Shown here in pieces: positions 53,260-61,530 of a DNA stretch of 64,000 nucleotides. Source of the stretch: Chryseolinea soli (GTDB taxonomy: Bacteria; Bacteroidota; Bacteroidia; Cytophagales; Cyclobacteriaceae); assembly GCF_003589925.1 (NCBI RefSeq), contig NZ_CP032382.1, positions 1,116,001 through 1,180,000 of the forward strand, written 5' to 3'. The position numbers were made by a program, and so were the translations under genes. Each line of letters begins with the position of its first letter. The stretch's first letter is position 1. The notes beneath the pieces were generated by a model. The model was not told the DNA's origin. It saw only the letters and a list, made by a program, of their open reading frames with translations, and did no database searches.

Positions 53260-55767
53260 ATGATGGCTAACTACACACTTCTGGCCGTGCGCAATTTGCT
53301 GAAGCAGCGTGGCTATGCGCTGGTCAACATTTTCGGGCTTGCTGTCGGATTGGGGGCTGCGATCTGCATACTGCTCTATGTCAGAGATGAGCTCACGTTC
53401 GACCGCATGCATCCCGATGTAGAGCACCTGTATCGCATTGGCTTTTGGCGCGAGGCCCCCAATGGCGAGGCCGGTGGTTCATCCTACTCCCCTGCCGGTT
53501 GGGACAACTACATCCAATCCAACTACGAGGGTGTGGGTGCCATCACGAGTTTTATCCGGCGTGGCATGCCCACCAGCATCCACGATGTTCAGCACGACAA
53601 GATCGTACTCGCGGAAGACAAGGACATTATCTGGGCCGAGCCTTCCATCACAAACGTATTGTCGATCCCGATCGTGAAGGGGGCGAAAACCAATCCGCTG
53701 AAGGAGGTCAATAGCATCATGCTCACAGAAAGCGCGGCACGCGATGTTTTTGGAGAGGACGATCCCATCGGAAAAATTCTGACCGTCTCGAACATGTTTG
53801 CCACCAACGGACAAAAGGTGGAGATGCTGGTTACGGCGGTGATAAAGGATTTCCCTTCCAACACGCACATCGACCCAAAATATATTGCCAATATCTTTGC
53901 GCTCAAGCCCTTCAACGAAGACCTGGAGAACCGTCTGAACACCAGCATGGGCTACGGCAACACGCAGTTTTGGTCGGAGTCATTCTTTGTGTGCAGCGAT
54001 CCGGAGAAAATTGGAGTCATCAAGGTCGACCTTCAGAAGCGCGCCAACGAAATTGTCGCAAAGGAAAATCTTCAATTCAAATTCAAGCCGGTGATCCGCA
54101 AGATCACGGAGGCGCACTTCGATAAAGAAGTCTATTGGTGGCCGCATAAATCGGTGGACATTAAATACATCTACGTGTTCATGACCATCGCGTTCCTGAT
54201 CTTGGTGGTGGCGTGCATTAATTACATTAATCTCGCCACCGCTAAATCAACCGCGCGGGCGCGCGAGATTGGCCTGCGCAAAACGTTTGGTGGTGTGAGG
54301 GCACAGTTGTTCTTCCAATTCATGATCGAGTCCTTTGTGCTGGTCACGCTCTCCGCGCTGCTGGCCCTTTTGTTCATCCTGCTGTTGATGCCACAGTTCA
54401 ATATGCTCCTTCGCAAAACATTTTCCTATCTCCACCTTTTCAACACCGAAATGCTGCTGATCATTGGCGGGGTGATTTTGGGGGTTACGTTCCTGGCCGG
54501 CAGCTATCCGGCTTTATTTGTATCCGGGTTTCAACCGGCTGCCGTGTTGAAAGGGAAATTCGCTTTCCGGAAAGGCCCGAATATCTTTCGTCAGGTGCTC
54601 ACCACAATCCAGTTTGGCGTCGCGGTCATTTTATTGAGCTGCACCTTCATCGTGGTGAATCAAATGAACGTGATGCGCAACTCGAAGCTGAACGAGGCCG
54701 GAAATCAGATCGTAGGCATACGGTATGGCGGGTTCAGTGGGAGTGCCACCGATGCGCAGTATCAATCCTACAAAAATCTCATCCTGCAAGACCCGCAGAT
54801 CGATGCCGTTACCCTGGCCAATCACCTGCCCCGGCAGGACAATTTTCCAGCGATGAACATGGAATTTCAATTTCCCGAACTGAGCGACCAAAAGTTTGAT
54901 TGGTTTCAACTGAATGGCGATTATCATTTTCCCCAAACCTTCAACTTGAAAATCATCGCCGGCAGAACCTTTGACCCGAAAAATATTGCCGACACCACCG
55001 CCATACTCTTGAATGAATCGGCTGTACGTTTGTTAAAGACAACACCCGAAGCGATCATCGGCAAGGAAGTTATCCGTCCCGCTATTGCGTCCCAATTTTT
55101 TGGTCCGCCCGACACCACACAACCGCCCGTTCACGGCATTGTGATCGGTGTAATGGAAGATTTTCCGTTTCGCTCTGTGAATTATAAAATCGATCCGCTG
55201 GGCGTCGCCCCAAAACCTCACGGACAAGACCGCATCATCTATGTGCGGTTGCCCCAAGGGAACACGGAGCAGAAACTGGCCGGCCTGGAGAAAAAGTGGA
55301 AACAGGTTTTTCCGAATTATGGGTTCGACTATTGGTTTATCGACGAAGAGTTTGGCCGCATGTATGAGAACGAAGCGCGCGTGGCCGCACTAACCGAAAA
55401 GTTTTCTTGGCTGGCCATTTTTGTGGCCTGTGTCGGACTGTATGGACTTGCCGCGTTCATGGCCGAACAACGCACCAAAGAAATCGGCATCCGCAAAACG
55501 ATGGGTGCCCGCAACGGCCAGATCCTGTTGTTGCTCCTGAAAGTGTTTGGCAGACTATTGCTGATCGCCAGCCTGATGGGTGTGCCAGTGGCCTACCTCC
55601 TCTCGCGAAACTGGCTGGAGAGTTTTGTGTACCGAACGCCGCTGTCGGCCACGGTGTTTGGTGGCGCGCTGCTGGCGATTGCCGTCATCACGTTGATCAC
55701 TGTGGGATATGAAACGCTGAAAGCCGCCGTTGCCAATCCGATCAAAGCTATCCGGCACGAGGGATAA
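53260..55767 (+). CDS. MacB/FtsX-type ABC permease
   Basis: 835 aa, same two-block plan as the others: ARNLLKQRGYALVNIFGLAVG-like N-terminus, STARAREIGLRKTFGGVRAQL, EQRTKEIGIRKTMGARNGQIL, C-terminal AVANPIKAIRHEG. More distant from the 48417 and 58916 proteins than these are from each other. Two adjacent ATGs (53260 and 53263). Possibly co-transcribed with the DUF2911 gene. Confidence 0.9.
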   Translation: MMANYTLLAVRNLLKQRGYALVNIFGLAVGLGAAICILLYVRDELTFDRMHPDVEHLYRIGFWREAPNGEAGGSSYSPAGWDNYIQSNYEGVGAITSFIRRGMPTSIHDVQHDKIVLAEDKDIIWAEPSITNVLSIPIVKGAKTNPLKEVNSIMLTESAARDVFGEDDPIGKILTVSNMFATNGQKVEMLVTAVIKDFPSNTHIDPKYIANIFALKPFNEDLENRLNTSMGYGNTQFWSESFFVCSDPEKIGVIKVDLQKRANEIVAKENLQFKFKPVIRKITEAHFDKEVYWWPHKSVDIKYIYVFMTIAFLILVVACINYINLATAKSTARAREIGLRKTFGGVRAQLFFQFMIESFVLVTLSALLALLFILLLMPQFNMLLRKTFSYLHLFNTEMLLIIGGVILGVTFLAGSYPALFVSGFQPAAVLKGKFAFRKGPNIFRQVLTTIQFGVAVILLSCTFIVVNQMNVMRNSKLNEAGNQIVGIRYGGFSGSATDAQYQSYKNLILQDPQIDAVTLANHLPRQDNFPAMNMEFQFPELSDQKFDWFQLNGDYHFPQTFNLKIIAGRTFDPKNIADTTAILLNESAVRLLKTTPEAIIGKEVIRPAIASQFFGPPDTTQPPVHGIVIGVMEDFPFRSVNYKIDPLGVAPKPHGQDRIIYVRLPQGNTEQKLAGLEKKWKQVFPNYGFDYWFIDEEFGRMYENEARVAALTEKFSWLAIFVACVGLYGLAAFMAEQRTKEIGIRKTMGARNGQILLLLLKVFGRLLLIASLMGVPVAYLLSRNWLESFVYRTPLSATVFGGALLAIAVITLITVGYETLKAAVANPIKAIRHEG

Positions 55768-55822
55768 TTCAATTTAGGCATACGATCTACTGGACTAGCC
55801 AAAACGAGTCGTCAAATCAAAA

Positions 55823-55863
55823 TAAAAAAACGCCGCGGCAGATCGTTACGATCACCGCGGCGT
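55823..55863 (-). terminator. Strong terminator of the TonB receptor gene
   Basis: ACGCCGCGG (55830-55838) pairs with CCGCGGCGT (55855-55863), with an inner GATCGT/ACGATC stem; on the minus strand a T-run follows. Lies 27 bases past the receptor stop; convergent with the permease gene. Confidence 0.9.
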
Positions 55864-55889
55864 GTGCTTGTATCAAACCAATCTACAGA

Positions 55890-58661
55890 CTAAAGCTTAA
55901 ATGTTAACTGTGCCATAAATGTGGTGCCCAATTGACTGAATTGCGAACCGTTGTAACCCAAGATCCGGTAGCGCCCGCTGAAGCAGAGAAATCCTTCCAG
56001 CAGGTTTTTCTGTTCGGCATCGCTCAAGACCTGTTGTCCTTGGCTGTCCAGTGCGACCAGCTTCCAACTCGGCAGTACGTTGAAGATGTTGTTTACGGTA
56101 AACGAAAAATTCAGCGATTGTGTGATGTTGTAACCGATGTTCAGGTCGGTGACCACTGCAGGCGAAAACTCCTGTTTGATGTGCTCCATGATGGCGCCGC
56201 CGTTGTCCATGTCTTGAAATTTTGTCGGACCGAACAAAGTGTTGTTCAAAGCAAAACTCCATTTCGACACGTTGTAGTCGCCGCCGAGAATAACTTTGTA
56301 GCGCGGGCGTCCTTCGGTGAGCAACGAACGTATTTGCGTGCTCAGGATCGTTGACCCTGCTTCGCTGATGGCCGGCGGATTGTTGGGACTTCCCAGGATC
56401 TTGTTGGTCAGGTTCACGTTTCCGGCAAGGTTTATACCCAGCCTACCCGCTCCCAAGCTGATGTTCTTGTAGTTGAGCACAAAGTCCAACCCGTTTGTTC
56501 GTGTCTTGATACCGTTGATAAAAAATTGCACGCTTGCCAATCCGCCCTTCTCCAGGATTTGACCGAGCGTGGTGTTGGGATCGTCGGAAGTGATGGACGA
56601 ACTGTACACGATCCGGTCCGAAATCGTAATGCTATAATAATCCACTGTGATGCTGAGGTTCGGTGTTGGGTTGAGACCAATACCGGCAGTATAGTTGTTG
56701 GACTTCTCAGGCTTTAGCAACGGTATGCCCAGGGCAAACGCTTCCTTGCTGCGGTTGTTGAACAAACCTGACAACACGATCGTGCCACCAGCCGACGAGG
56801 CTTGCGTGGATTGTGCATAGATCTGGTGCAAGGTGGGAGCCCTGAAGCCGGTGGAAGCCGAGCCACGCAAAATCAATTTGTCTTCCCAGAATTTATAGCG
56901 GGTGGTCGCCTTCCACACAAACGCGTTGCCAAAATCGCTGTAGCGTTCGGCGCGGGCCGCACCTTCGAGGAGCCATTTGTCGGTAATGTCCCAGCTCAGG
57001 TCGGCATAGGCACCCAGGTTGAAGCGGCTGTTGGTCGTAGCATTTTCTGCGCGGATGCCGGGAAACGAGTTGGCACCTTCGCCTTCATACGAAGCCGCAT
57101 CGCCGGCAATGATCTTATAGGTTTCGCGCCGCGCTTCGGCGCCTAGCGCTACCGTAAATTTGTCGGCGAAGGTTTTGCTGACGTCTAAGTTGCCCACGAT
57201 GTGACTGAATTGATAGCCACCCGGTTTAAACGAGGTCGGGCTTGCTTCCTGGAGGGTGTGGTTTACGGTATTGTTCACCGTATACAATTGACTGTTCCCG
57301 CCGGTGGTAAAACTCATGTCGTAAGTCCAGCCGTTGTTGCTGTCTCTCATACCCAGCGTAGCGTTGTAGTCGGTGAGATCGCCCTCAAAGGTAGGCATGT
57401 AGCCGATGTAGCCCTTGTACAGGGCGATGTCTGCGGGGTCGGTGCTGTTGGTGTAGTCCACACCATTCGGGTCGGGAATATGGAGCAGGCCATAGTCCTT
57501 CTTCCAGTAGGGAACCCGGAAGTTGGCGTTGCTGATTACCTTCTTCGACACAAAGGCGGCGTTGCTATAGAGCATACCGGTTTCGCCCAGCGGTATCCCC
57601 AGGTTGACCAAAAATTTCGCCGCCGATGTGGTGCCCGTACCATTGATGTTATTACCCGTTGGGTACACCTTAAGATAATTTACAATGGCGGCGTTCGTCG
57701 GGTCTGACGTGGGCACGGTCGGATCGCCAAAGGTTGCAATTTCGGTGGGCACATCGATGACACCGGAACGGACAGCGTTGTTGGCTTGGTTGAAAGCGAT
57801 GGTGTAGTTGATAAATCCATTGCGGGCAAAATTTTTGCCGCTGTTAAACGCCATTCCACATGAACCGCCATCGCCTTTGCTGGTGACACCCGCGTTGACG
57901 TTGAGTGTGGAATACTCGAATTTATCTTTCAGGATCACGTTCATGACGCCCGCTATGGCATCGGATCCGTATTGTGCCGACGCACCGTCACGCAAGATCT
58001 CAACCCGTTTGATGGCGTCGGTGGGAATACCCGAAAGATCGGCACCGGTTTCGCCGCGGCCGGGAGCAAACTGTACATACAGGAGCGAGCTCAAATTTTT
58101 ACGCTTACCGTTGATGAGCACCAGCGTGCGGCTCGGACCCAGGTTGCGTATTTCGTAGGGGTCCAACAACGTCGTAGCGTCGTTTACGGGAGTATTCACC
58201 GTGTTGAACGAGGGCACCCGGTATTGAAGTGCCTTGTCGAAAGTGAATTGCCCCGTAGAGCTGAGGTCCTTTGCCGTCAGATTGTCGACGGGCAACGGCG
58301 TGTCGGTGATCGTTCGTTGCGAACCGCGACCAACCGACACAACGATCTCTTCGAGTTGGCTGGTGGTGGGCACCAGGTTGACATCGACGGTGGACAAATC
58401 CGTGACGTTGATCTCCTGTGTTTCAAAACCGATAAAGGAAAACACGAGGATGGTTGTGGACGACGGCGCTTGCAATGAAAATTTTCCGTCTTCAGCGGTG
58501 GTCGTTCCAGCGCTGCTGTTTTTTGCTACAACGCTTACACCCGCCAGTGGCGAGGCTGAGGATTGATCGATAACTGTGCCCGTGATGAGTCGTGTTTGTG
58601 AAAACACAGGATACTCAAGCACGCACATGAGGACAATAAGGGGGGGTAACAAATGTCTCAT
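55890..58661 (-). CDS. TonB-dependent outer-membrane receptor
   Basis: 923 aa. Signal peptide (1-~21), carboxypeptidase-regulatory-like Ig domain (~23-108: LITGTVIDQSSASPLAGVSVV), TonB plug (~118-245: LVLINGKRK, AIKRVEILRDGASAQYGSDA), then a 22-strand barrel. Domain order is SusC-like, but no susD partner follows, and the barrel ends in LTFKL rather than a terminal Phe. Ligand unknown (iron complex, oligosaccharide or other). A 14-base palindrome sits just upstream of the start. Confidence 0.94.
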   Translation of the reverse strand: MRHLLPPLIVLMCVLEYPVFSQTRLITGTVIDQSSASPLAGVSVVAKNSSAGTTTAEDGKFSLQAPSSTTILVFSFIGFETQEINVTDLSTVDVNLVPTTSQLEEIVVSVGRGSQRTITDTPLPVDNLTAKDLSSTGQFTFDKALQYRVPSFNTVNTPVNDATTLLDPYEIRNLGPSRTLVLINGKRKNLSSLLYVQFAPGRGETGADLSGIPTDAIKRVEILRDGASAQYGSDAIAGVMNVILKDKFEYSTLNVNAGVTSKGDGGSCGMAFNSGKNFARNGFINYTIAFNQANNAVRSGVIDVPTEIATFGDPTVPTSDPTNAAIVNYLKVYPTGNNINGTGTTSAAKFLVNLGIPLGETGMLYSNAAFVSKKVISNANFRVPYWKKDYGLLHIPDPNGVDYTNSTDPADIALYKGYIGYMPTFEGDLTDYNATLGMRDSNNGWTYDMSFTTGGNSQLYTVNNTVNHTLQEASPTSFKPGGYQFSHIVGNLDVSKTFADKFTVALGAEARRETYKIIAGDAASYEGEGANSFPGIRAENATTNSRFNLGAYADLSWDITDKWLLEGAARAERYSDFGNAFVWKATTRYKFWEDKLILRGSASTGFRAPTLHQIYAQSTQASSAGGTIVLSGLFNNRSKEAFALGIPLLKPEKSNNYTAGIGLNPTPNLSITVDYYSITISDRIVYSSSITSDDPNTTLGQILEKGGLASVQFFINGIKTRTNGLDFVLNYKNISLGAGRLGINLAGNVNLTNKILGSPNNPPAISEAGSTILSTQIRSLLTEGRPRYKVILGGDYNVSKWSFALNNTLFGPTKFQDMDNGGAIMEHIKQEFSPAVVTDLNIGYNITQSLNFSFTVNNIFNVLPSWKLVALDSQGQQVLSDAEQKNLLEGFLCFSGRYRILGYNGSQFSQLGTTFMAQLTFKL

Positions 58662-58691
58662 TTGCTTTGGGTTTAGGTTTAGGTTATGAGT

Positions 58692-58705
58692 ACTTAACGT
58701 TAAGT
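58692..58705. promoter_or_regulatory. Perfect palindrome ACTTAACGTTAAGT
   Basis: 14 bases, fully symmetric, 31 bases upstream of the TonB receptor start in its 254-base promoter gap. Size and place fit an operator. Confidence 0.5.
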
Positions 58706-58915
58706 GAATTTAACAAAGTAACACCTTAACACAAACCTTAGACGCTATGAAATTCGTTGATTTGAAATCACACGATTGCGTCACCGAAGTAAAATCGAAA
58801 ATTACATTGTAGAGAATGACGTTGAATTTCCTGATGTATAATGATGTAAGTCAAATCGGTGTTGGCACACTCATTCGATAATACATTTTCTATTTAGTCG
58901 ATAGACTACTTCGAT

Positions 58916-61300
58916 CTACTCTGACCGAAGACTGTTTACGGGGTTGGCCCTTGCTGCTTTGATCGACTGATAACTCACCGTTAACATCGTGATCACGAGC
59001 AAGCCCACACCTGCGCCAGCGAAAATCCACCACGCGATGGGTGCATGAAACTGATATTTGCTGAGCCAGCGTTGCATAAAATAATACGCTATCGGCGATG
59101 CGATCACAAAAGAGATCATCACCAGGACGACGAAATCGATCGAGAGCATGGTCCACAAACGAAAAACGGTCGCTCCCAAGATCTTTCGGACACCGATCTC
59201 TTTTGTGCGCTGTTCCGCCACAAACGATGCCAACGCAAAAATACCGAGACAACTGATCAGCACGGCCAGGGAAGCAAAGAAGCTGGCGAGTTTTCCAACC
59301 CGCTCCTCGTTGCCAAATTTCCGCGCGTAATCTTCGTTGACAAACCGGTATTCGAACGGCGTCTCGGGGCTATACTTGCGGTAGACCTCCTCCACTTTGG
59401 ACAGCGCTTCTTTTGCGTTCTTGCTGCGGTTAAGCTTCATGATAAACACCCCTCCCTCTTCTTTGGAGATATGAAACAACGACGGCCGAGGCGGTTCATA
59501 CGGTGACTCCACCAACATGTCGGTGATGACCCCGATGATCGTATACGGTCTTTCATTCCAGATCAGCGTCTCACCGACCGGGTTTTTAAAACCCAGGAAC
59601 TTTGCAGCTGTCTCGTTGATCACAAACGCCAGCGAATCGGTGGCGTGCTCGCGCGAAAAATCGCGGCCTTCTTTGAACGTCCACCCCACGGTTTTTCCAA
59701 ATTCGTAAGTCACGTAGTTGTTGGGAAAATTTACGGTCTGCTCCGGGTTCTTTCCCTTCCAATCAAAACCTCCGTTCGAAATCCATACCGCCGTGGTGGG
59801 ACTTCCCGCCTCGGTCATCTCCTCGATGGCGCCCGCGGATTTCAGCTCGTTGCGCACGGCATCGAAATGAATGTGCAGGTCGGGGACCGTCGTGAAAATG
59901 TTGATGAGTCCATCGCGATCATATCCGATCGGGCGACTACGGGCAAATTCGATCTGCCGGAAAACAATCACCGTTCCGATGATGAGCACCACCGAAACCG
60001 AGAACTGCAGCACGACCAGGATCTTCCGCGGCAGCGATGCAAATCGTCCCGCGCGGAAAGTCCCCTTCAATACTTTCACGGGTTGGAAGGACGACAAGTA
60101 CAAAGCCGGGTAGCTGCCGGCGATGAATCCGGTGATCAGGCTAAAACCAAGTCCCGCGATCCAAAAGACCGGGCTTACGAAGGGCAACGAAAGCTCCTTG
60201 CCGGCCACGCTGTTGAACGCCGGCAACGCGCCATAGACCAGCAGCAACGACACGACGAACGACAGCAAGGTGATGAGAATCGATTCACAAAAAAACTGGC
60301 TGATGAGTTGACCGCGGTGCGAGCCAACCGATTTCCGGATGCCCACTTCCTTTGCTCTTTTCTCCGACCGGGCCGTGCTCAGGTTCATAAAATTGATGCA
60401 GGCCAGCGTGAGCACAAACGCGCCGATGATTCCGAAAAGCCAAACAAACTGAATGCCCCCTCCTGTAGTGACGCCGTTCTTAAATTCCGAATACAAATGC
60501 CACCGGCTCATCGGGTGAAGAAATACCTGTGGGTTGGACTGGCGCTCACGGGCGGAAACCCGGTCGAATTTGACATTGTGAATCTTGTGAGACACGGCAT
60601 TCAAGTCGGCATGGGGAGCCAGTTCCGCAAACACTTGCGTGAAATTGTTGCCCCAGGGATCGTCCATTTTTTCAGCCCATGGATTGGCGATAAGATATAG
60701 TGCCCAGGGCAGAATATATTTTATTTCCTTGAATGAGGAATTCGCAGGAAAATCCTGAAACACACCGGTCACGCGAACATCTTCTTTGTTATCGATGCGC
60801 ATCAGTTGATTGATAGGATCCGAATCCCCAAAATACTCCCTGGCAATGGATGCTGAAAGCACAATGGAGTGCGGATCTTTTAAGGCATGCTGTGTCCCTT
60901 TCAGCATCTTCACCGAAAGCATCTCCAGGATACCCGGTTCGAAAAAATTACCGCGCTTGCTGAATTTCTTATCCCCTGCCGTCAGGATGTGGTTGCTCGT
61001 CCAGGAGGATTGCAACACATGCTTGAAGTCGCTTCCAAACCGGCTGCGGATCTCTTCAGCCATCACCGCCGGAAACGACGGCCATGATTCAGTTTCGCCG
61101 TTATTCGTCACGTGCTCCATGACCTGGACTATCCTGTCGTAATGATCATGCGTTTGGTCGAAGGTCAACTCGTCATGGACCCAGAGACCGATCAGGATGG
61201 TGACGCCCATGCCGGTGGCCAGACCGGCGATATTGATGAAAGCGTATCCTTTATACTTCAAAAGATTGCGGAGCGCAACACGAAAGTAGTTCTTGAGCAT
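58916..61300 (-). CDS. MacB/FtsX-type ABC permease
   Basis: 794 aa, two-block FtsX permease, close to the 48417-50846 protein (N-terminus YFRVALRNLLKYKGYAFINI; SEKRAKEVGIRKSVGSHRGQL; EQRTKEIGVRKILGATVFRLW; C-terminal ARANPVNSLRSE). The TTCGCATRCGAA motif pair lies 141-170 bases upstream. Same strand as the next permease upstream but separated by 230 bases. Confidence 0.9.
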   Translation of the reverse strand: MLKNYFRVALRNLLKYKGYAFINIAGLATGMGVTILIGLWVHDELTFDQTHDHYDRIVQVMEHVTNNGETESWPSFPAVMAEEIRSRFGSDFKHVLQSSWTSNHILTAGDKKFSKRGNFFEPGILEMLSVKMLKGTQHALKDPHSIVLSASIAREYFGDSDPINQLMRIDNKEDVRVTGVFQDFPANSSFKEIKYILPWALYLIANPWAEKMDDPWGNNFTQVFAELAPHADLNAVSHKIHNVKFDRVSARERQSNPQVFLHPMSRWHLYSEFKNGVTTGGGIQFVWLFGIIGAFVLTLACINFMNLSTARSEKRAKEVGIRKSVGSHRGQLISQFFCESILITLLSFVVSLLLVYGALPAFNSVAGKELSLPFVSPVFWIAGLGFSLITGFIAGSYPALYLSSFQPVKVLKGTFRAGRFASLPRKILVVLQFSVSVVLIIGTVIVFRQIEFARSRPIGYDRDGLINIFTTVPDLHIHFDAVRNELKSAGAIEEMTEAGSPTTAVWISNGGFDWKGKNPEQTVNFPNNYVTYEFGKTVGWTFKEGRDFSREHATDSLAFVINETAAKFLGFKNPVGETLIWNERPYTIIGVITDMLVESPYEPPRPSLFHISKEEGGVFIMKLNRSKNAKEALSKVEEVYRKYSPETPFEYRFVNEDYARKFGNEERVGKLASFFASLAVLISCLGIFALASFVAEQRTKEIGVRKILGATVFRLWTMLSIDFVVLVMISFVIASPIAYYFMQRWLSKYQFHAPIAWWIFAGAGVGLLVITMLTVSYQSIKAARANPVNSLRSE

Positions 61301-61440
61301 GGGACGTGGTTTAGCGTGGCAGAAAGAGTTCTTCTAAACCAATACTCAAAAAGGAGAAATGGTTACAACCAAGTTACGGAATTTCTTTCCCGGGTGTGAA
61401 TGCCAGGAATTTGTCCTTGTTGGATTTCGCAAACGTCCTG

Positions 61441-61470
61441 TTCGCATGCGAAAAACGATTCGCATACGAA
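61441..61470. promoter_or_regulatory. Two TTCGCATRCGAA near-palindromes
   Basis: TTCGCATGCGAA (61441-61452, perfect palindrome) and TTCGCATACGAA (61459-61470, one mismatch), 18 bases centre to centre, between two permease genes and upstream of the first. Related motif at 48331. Confidence 0.55.
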
Positions 61471-61530
61471 CACGAGCCCGTTAAACCCGCCTCATGAGAT
61501 TTTCAAAAATTCCTTCCGCTCGAATCCCGA

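Noticed and set aside
56802..57707. Open frames opposite the TonB receptor
   Set aside because: No signal, motif or spacing to support them; the receptor frame is clearly coding.
59645..60700. 351-codon open frame opposite the 58916-61300 permease
   Set aside because: Antisense to a well-conserved permease gene, with no family features of its own.
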